From Acidobacteriaceae bacterium (GTDB taxonomy: Bacteria > Acidobacteriota > Terriglobia > Terriglobales > SbA1): 9,670 bases of DNA. The translations under genes and the position numbers were made by a program. Location: positions 502-10,171 of the forward strand of contig PLEA01000692.1 in assembly GCA_003136335.1 (NCBI GenBank), given 5' to 3'. Positions 6,829 to 9,670 of the stretch are shown in pieces; position 1 is the stretch's first letter, and every line of letters begins with the position of its first letter. Below the pieces are notes generated by a model. It worked only from the letters and a program-made list of their open reading frames with translations. It made no database searches and was not told where the DNA came from.

Positions 6829-7302
6829 ATGAAGAGTGGCTTCGTTGCTTTCATCGTTCTTGTCTGCTGCGCTTGTAGTGTTGCCAGGGTGGCACAGGGG
6901 AACGCTCCTGCGAAGGCGCCGAGTCAGTTGGAGCAGACGCTGATGAGCGCGGAGAAGAGTTTTGTGGAGGCGGCAAAGAAGGGGGACATCGCATTTTTCA
7001 AGCGTACGCTTACAGATGACTTTTCTTTTGTGGCGTACGACGGGCAGTTGAATGACCGGCAGGACATGCTGGACCAGTTCGGCGAGGGCGGCTTCAATTT
7101 GCAGCCGTACGATATGAAGGTGGTCTTGGCTGGGGATGACGTGGCAATCGTGACCTACGATGTAGTGTTGCAGGTTCCGCCGGCGCAGGATCAGGGGCCA
7201 CCGCCGCGGTATCAGCATTTCAGCACGGTTTGGGTGAAGCAAGGGAACGCGTGGAAGATGAAGTTTCAGCAGATGACGGCGTCGCATTGGGGAGACTGGT
7301 AG
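6829..7302 (+). CDS. Secreted DUF4440 / NTF2-like protein
   Basis: This is a 157-aa protein with an N-terminal signal peptide (hydrophobic 5-17, likely cleavage near 22-24). CCACS at 13-17 is not a proper lipobox, so a lipoprotein is unlikely. The mature part has the NTF2-like (SnoaL/DUF4440) pattern: an amphipathic helix LEQTLMSAEKSFVEAAKKGD (34-53), then FFKRTLTDDFSFVAYDGQLNDRQDM (56-80), and beta strands including VAIVTYDVVL (105-114) and HFSTVWVKQGNAWKMKFQQ (130-148). Such cone-shaped folds bind small ligands or act as enzymes, but no catalytic set can be read here and no function should be assumed. The start is ATG 6829 with GGGAGG five bases upstream. The gene is bracketed by inverted copies of a heptamer repeat. 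Confidence 0.85.
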   Translation: MKSGFVAFIVLVCCACSVARVAQGNAPAKAPSQLEQTLMSAEKSFVEAAKKGDIAFFKRTLTDDFSFVAYDGQLNDRQDMLDQFGEGGFNLQPYDMKVVLAGDDVAIVTYDVVLQVPPAQDQGPPPRYQHFSTVWVKQGNAWKMKFQQMTASHWGDW

Positions 7303-7310
7303 GGAGGGCG

Positions 7311-7336
7311 ATTGCTAATTGTTGATTGTTGATTGA
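7311..7336 (+). repeat. Heptanucleotide array, second copy (TTGATTG type)
   Basis: Nine bases after the DUF4440 stop, a short array of the same TTGATTG-like units occurs in the same orientation as the 6697-6735 copy. Positions 7322-7334 are perfectly complementary to 7436-7448, so it can form a 13-bp stem with the inverse array in the same spacer. Confidence 0.75.
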
Positions 7337-7408
7337 AATCTGCGTGGGACGATGGTTGACGGGCTGCGGGAGTGGGGCTACTATTTCGCCGGAGCTGAGG
7401 TGCTCTTA

Positions 7409-7468
7409 AGTCAAAAGTCAGAAGTCAAAATCAGAAATCAACAATCAAGAATCAAGAATCAACAATAA
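7409..7468 (-). repeat. Heptanucleotide array, inverse orientation (TCAAGAA/TCAACAA type)
   Basis: Units TCAAAAG, TCAGAAG, TCAAAA, TCAGAAA, TCAACAA, TCAAGAA, TCAAGAA, TCAACAA run in 7-nt register (one is 6 nt). This is the reverse complement of the GATTGTT-type array. It ends six bases before the GAGG ribosome binding site (7474-7477) of the following gene, placing the array in its presumed 5' leader. Confidence 0.85.
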
Positions 7469-7482
7469 ATTGCGAGGCACCT

Positions 7483-8013
7483 ATGAAAACTATTGCAGTG
7501 ATTTCTGCGGCCTGGCTGGTGTTGGCGGGGGCGGCGCTGGCGCAGATGGAGTTGCCGAAGCCGGGGGCGGAACAGAAGAAGCTCGACATGTTCGCAGGGG
7601 TGTGGACACTGGATGGCGACATGAAGCCGGGTCCGATGGGGCCGGGCGGGAAGATGACGGAAAATGAGAAGTGCGAATGGATGGAAGGCGGATTTTACGT
7701 CGTCTGCCATGCGGACTTTAAGAGTTCGATGGGCAATGGATCGGGACTGACGATCATGGGATATTCCGCTGACGACAAGTCCTATACGTATCGGGAGTTC
7801 AACAGTTGGGGTGAGTTCACCGATTCCAAGGGCTCGGTCGACGGTGACACGTGGACGTGGCTGAATGACGAGAAGATGAACGGTATGACGATGAAGGGAC
7901 GGTTCACCATGAAGATCACTTCGCCGAATTCGTACAACTTCATGTTCGAAATGTCGCAGGATGGAACGAAATGGTCAACGGTGATGGACGGGAAGGCGAC
8001 AAAGGGAAAGTGA
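7483..8013 (+). CDS. Secreted DUF1579 protein, paralogue 1
   Basis: This is a 176-aa DUF1579 family protein of unknown function. The signal peptide is clear (MKTIAVISAAWLVLAGAALA|Q, cleavage after 20), pointing to export, probably to the periplasm. The core begins KKLDMFAGVWTLDG (32-45) and continues with alternating beta strands, including the conserved IMGYSADDKSYTYREFNS (91-108) and GDTWTW (121-126), as in lipocalin-like barrels. Cys64 and Cys75 lie on adjacent predicted strands and could form a disulfide; the neighbouring paralogue lacks both. The C-terminus SQDGTKWSTVMDGKATK matches the paralogue closely. ATG 7483 has GAGG five bases upstream. It is followed within 113 bases by the second copy, a tandem duplication, so shared transcription is plausible. 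Binding of a small hydrophobic ligand would fit the fold but nothing here shows it. Confidence 0.88.
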   Translation: MKTIAVISAAWLVLAGAALAQMELPKPGAEQKKLDMFAGVWTLDGDMKPGPMGPGGKMTENEKCEWMEGGFYVVCHADFKSSMGNGSGLTIMGYSADDKSYTYREFNSWGEFTDSKGSVDGDTWTWLNDEKMNGMTMKGRFTMKITSPNSYNFMFEMSQDGTKWSTVMDGKATKGK

Positions 8014-8020
8014 TGGGGCG

Positions 8021-8104
8021 CTTTTGGCTTTTAGCTTTTGGCTCTTAGCTAAGGCCCAAGAGCCAAGAGCCAAGAGCAAGAGCCAAGAGCCAAGAGCCAA
8101 GACC
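8021..8104 (+). repeat. Heptanucleotide array with two opposed arms (CTTTTGG / GAGCCAA)
   Basis: The left arm (8021-8048) reads CTTTTGG, CTTTTAG, CTTTTGG, CTCTTAG. The right arm (8060-8100) has six GAGCCAA units, one lacking a base, preceded by GGCCCAA. The arms are inverse versions of one motif; TTGGCTCTT (8038-8046) pairs perfectly with 8058-8066. It lies in the 112-base gap between the two DUF1579 genes and ends nine bases before a strong ribosome binding site. The open frame through it from TTG 8024 is an artefact. Confidence 0.88.
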
Positions 8105-8112
8105 TTCCAACC

Positions 8113-8118
8113 AAGGAG
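8113..8118 (+). promoter_or_regulatory. Ribosome binding site deciding a GTG start for DUF1579 paralogue 2
   Basis: AAGGAG is seven bases before GTG 8126. Starting there gives a protein that begins directly with a signal peptide and is 178 aa, against 176 aa for the paralogue. The upstream in-frame TTG at 8024 would translate the repeat array as 34 extra residues and has no such site. Confidence 0.9.
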
Positions 8119-8125
8119 CACATCC

Positions 8126-8662
8126 GTGGATTTGAGAATAATTCTGGTTGCAGCTCTAGTTCTGTTCACGGTTTCTGCGTGGGCGCAGACGGCGCCTGGT
8201 CCCGGCTCCGAAGTTAAGAAACTCGACTATTTCGTGGGAACCTGGACGGTCGAAGGGACGATCGGGCAAGGTCCGTGGGGAGCGGGCGGAAAATTCAGCT
8301 CGACGGACACGACCGAGTGGATCCCGGGGAATTTTTTCGTGGAGGTTCACTCGAACTTCAAGATGCCAGGGGAAGTGGGGGGCGACGGCGAAGCAATCGC
8401 GTTCATGGGGTACGACACGGACGCGAACATGTATACCTATGACGAGTTTAATAGCCAGGGACGGCGGGAGGTCTCGAAGGGGACGGTCAGTGGCGATACC
8501 TGGACTTGGACGAGTACGCAGAACTATGGCGGGCAGGAAGTCAAGCAGAAGATGACGATGAAGGTACTGTCGCCGGCAAGTTATAGTCTAAGGTTTGAAG
8601 TTTCGCTGGATGGGACGACTTGGATGACGTTTATGGACGCGAAGGCGACGAAGAAGAAGTAG
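8126..8662 (+). CDS. Secreted DUF1579 protein, paralogue 2
   Basis: This second DUF1579 protein (178 aa) is by eye roughly 40-50% identical to the gene before it. The signal peptide is MDLRIILVAALVLFTVSAWA|Q with cleavage after 20. The core repeats the family pattern: KKLDYFVGTWTVEG (31-44), FMGYDTDANMYTYDEFNS (93-110), GDTWTWTS (123-130), and a C-terminal LDGTTWMTFMDAKATKKK. It lacks both cysteines seen in paralogue 1 and has a slightly longer loop (MPGEVGGDGEA, 80-90), suggesting divergence after duplication. The function is unknown; export to the periplasm is the only safe inference. The GTG start is set by AAGGAG at 8113-8118. The transcript should end at the terminator 25 bases after the stop. 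Confidence 0.9.
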   Translation: MDLRIILVAALVLFTVSAWAQTAPGPGSEVKKLDYFVGTWTVEGTIGQGPWGAGGKFSSTDTTEWIPGNFFVEVHSNFKMPGEVGGDGEAIAFMGYDTDANMYTYDEFNSQGRREVSKGTVSGDTWTWTSTQNYGGQEVKQKMTMKVLSPASYSLRFEVSLDGTTWMTFMDAKATKKK

Positions 8663-8687
8663 GGCTTGGGCGACCGGGGATTTCGAG

Positions 8688-8715
8688 GCTTCAGCCGTGG
8701 GGCTGGAGCTTTTTT
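8688..8715 (+). terminator. Rho-independent terminator after the DUF1579 pair
   Basis: GCTTCAGCC (8688-8696) pairs with GGCTGGAGC (8701-8709) over a GTGG loop, with one U-G wobble, followed at once by six T (8710-8715) and then GTTT. It is well placed 25 bases after the stop of the second DUF1579 gene and faces the convergent exbD operon. Confidence 0.88.
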
Positions 8716-8749
8716 GTTTGAGCAATGGTTGAGAATTGCATAGTGCGTG

Positions 8750-8805
8750 GTCGTGCCGGCCTGTGCGGGCGGGGACGCCCCCACGACAGCCGCCGGGTCG
8801 GCGGC
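8750..8805. repeat. Nested palindromes between the convergent genes
   Basis: An outer stem GTCGTG (8750-8755) / CACGAC (8782-8787) encloses GGGCG (8767-8771) / CGCCC (8776-8780). It is followed by a perfect GCCGCCG (8789-8795) / CGGCGGC (8799-8805) hairpin with loop GGT. No T run follows on either strand, so termination for the minus-strand operon is not clearly shown. It resembles the dispersed palindromes elsewhere in the window. Confidence 0.6.
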
Positions 8806-8841
8806 GCTACATGGAACTCTATCAACGCTTCCGTCGCGTGC

Positions 8842-9282
8842 CTAGCCGCCAGCTTCAATCTTAGCGGTAATCAGACCAACCTTGTCTACGCCTGAGGCAT
8901 GGGCAATGTCAATCACATTAGCGACATCGGCAAAGGGCACATTGTCGTCGCCCTTTACGAACATGACTTTCTCGGCGCGGGTCTTGAAAATATCGGTCAG
9001 CCGTCCCTGCAGACCGTCCCAAGTCGTATCTTCGTTGTTAATCTTCACCCCTGGCTCCTGGCCCGCTCCGCGATCGATCAACTGGACCACGATGGTGCGA
9101 TCCGGCGTATTGTTCTTGGGCGCGTTCGGCGGCGGCGGCTGAGGTACCAGCGCGTCCAGCCCTTTGGGGGTTAACGGCGTAATGACCATAAAGATGATCA
9201 GTAACACCAGCATAACGTCGATGAGCGGCGTGACATTGATAACCGCGCTTTGTCCCCCGCTCGCTCCAGCTGTCATTCCCAT
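8842..9282 (-). CDS. exbD: ExbD/TolR-family biopolymer transport protein (complete copy)
   Basis: This 146-aa inner-membrane protein is a subunit of the proton-driven ExbBD/TolQR motor, which energises TonB-dependent outer-membrane uptake or Tol-type envelope work. A short cytoplasmic tail is followed by the signature NVTPLIDVMLVLLIIFMVIT (16-35), a single membrane helix containing the essential proton-carrying aspartate, Asp22 (E. coli ExbD Asp25). A proline-rich linker (48-53, QPPPPN) leads to the periplasmic domain, ending DIAHASGVDKVGLITAKIE. The start is ATG 9282 with GAGGAG (9294-9289 on the minus strand) six bases upstream. That site overlaps the stop of the preceding exbD-like gene, only 11 bases away, so the two are surely co-transcribed. 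Whether the motor serves TonB or Tol cannot be told without the flanking genes. Confidence 0.95.
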   Translation of the reverse strand: MGMTAGASGGQSAVINVTPLIDVMLVLLIIFMVITPLTPKGLDALVPQPPPPNAPKNNTPDRTIVVQLIDRGAGQEPGVKINNEDTTWDGLQGRLTDIFKTRAEKVMFVKGDDNVPFADVANVIDIAHASGVDKVGLITAKIEAGG

Positions 9283-9293
9283 ATCAAGCTCCT

Positions 9294-9670
9294 CTATTGC
9301 CCGCCAGTAGCTGGCGGAGGTGGAGTTGTACCCTGTTTTTTCTGATCCGTGAGCAAGCCCAACTGGTCGACGCCGGCGGCACGAACGTTATCGACGACCG
9401 AGACCACGGCACCGAATTTCGCCCGGGCATCAGCGCGGACGAAAACCCGCTTGTCGACCCGATTAGCCAGACGATCCTTAACCTTCTGGGTCAACTGGTC
9501 CGGTGGTGTCTTGTCGTTGCCGAAGAACACCTGGCCATCGCGCATGACGGCGACGATCAATGCGTCCTCTTTGTCGGCGTCCGGCATTGCCGTAGGGCTG
9601 TTCACTTTCGCCAAGTCCACGCTTACGCCCTTTTGTAGCATGGGCGTGATCACCATGAAGATGATGAGCA
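9294..9670 (-). CDS. exbD: ExbD/TolR-family protein, partial (N-terminus outside window)
   Basis: This is a second ExbD homologue, first in transcription order and cut by the window edge. The reading frame runs to the last base: the visible part begins inside the membrane helix with LIIFMVITPML, the same motif as in the neighbouring copy, so the internal ATG at 9656 is not the start. The signature aspartate and cytoplasmic tail must lie beyond the edge. The periplasmic domain is intact: KGVSVDLAKV, EDALIVAVMRDGQVFFGN, KRVFVRADARAKFGAVVSVVDNVRAAGVDQLGLLTD. It ends in a low-complexity GTTPPPPATGGQ tail that the other copy lacks. Two adjacent ExbD genes downstream of ExbB (and often TonB) is a recurrent arrangement in Acidobacteriota as I recall, so exbB is expected further right on this strand. 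Confidence 0.93.
   Translation of the reverse strand, partial: LIIFMVITPMLQKGVSVDLAKVNSPTAMPDADKEDALIVAVMRDGQVFFGNDKTPPDQLTQKVKDRLANRVDKRVFVRADARAKFGAVVSVVDNVRAAGVDQLGLLTDQKKQGTTPPPPATGGQ

Noticed and set aside
6697..7468. Insertion sequence carrying the DUF4440 gene
   Set aside because: No transposase, no target duplication visible; the flanking repeats are simple heptamer arrays. Kept only as a finding about inverted repeats.
8021..8104. CRISPR array
   Set aside because: Units are 7 nt, contiguous, without spacers; no cas genes nearby. The same holds for the other arrays.
8024..8125. N-terminal extension of the second DUF1579 protein from a TTG start
   Set aside because: It translates a heptamer DNA array; a strong AAGGAG and GTG at 8126 give a signal-peptide start and a length matching the paralogue.

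Overview
The window looks like chromosomal DNA of a GC-rich, diderm soil-type bacterium. I infer Acidobacteriota (class Terriglobia, Koribacter-like) from three things: short secreted DUF1579/DUF4440 proteins, doubled ExbD genes, and intergenic spaces packed with short tandem repeats and palindromes. No rRNA or marker gene here proves the lineage. No tRNA, rRNA, CRISPR array, transposase or phage gene was seen.

Layout. Positions 90-2582 (+) encode an 830-residue exported protein that I do not recognise. Positions 2583-2838 are a hairpin-rich spacer that ends in a purine 9-mer array carrying the ribosome binding site of an APC-superfamily amino acid permease (2839-4305, +). A spacer with a perfect 18-bp inverted repeat leads to a gamma-carbonic-anhydrase-like hexapeptide-repeat protein (4521-5033, +). 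A cluster of four or more hairpins (5075-5253) separates it from hisS (5297-6688, +), whose product has an unusual insertion of about 43 residues. Three small secreted proteins follow on the + strand: a DUF4440/NTF2-like protein (6829-7302) and two tandem DUF1579 paralogues (7483-8013 and 8126-8662). Each has a degenerate 7-nt-period repeat in its upstream spacer. A Rho-independent terminator (8688-8715) closes this run. Two ExbD/TolR genes lie convergently on the minus strand: one complete (8842-9282), and one (9294-9670) whose N-terminal part lies beyond the window.

Functional reading. hisS, the permease and the carbonic anhydrase homologue are housekeeping or metabolic genes with no evident shared pathway. 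The two ExbD genes belong to a proton-driven TonB/Tol energy-transducing operon whose ExbB/TolQ and TonB partners would be expected beyond the right edge. The two DUF1579 genes are clearly a local duplication. The most unusual content is intergenic: several different repeat families sit in almost every gap, often directly next to a ribosome binding site. I see no convincing new multi-gene system. The repeat architecture, the HisS insertion and the large unknown exported protein deserve the closest look.
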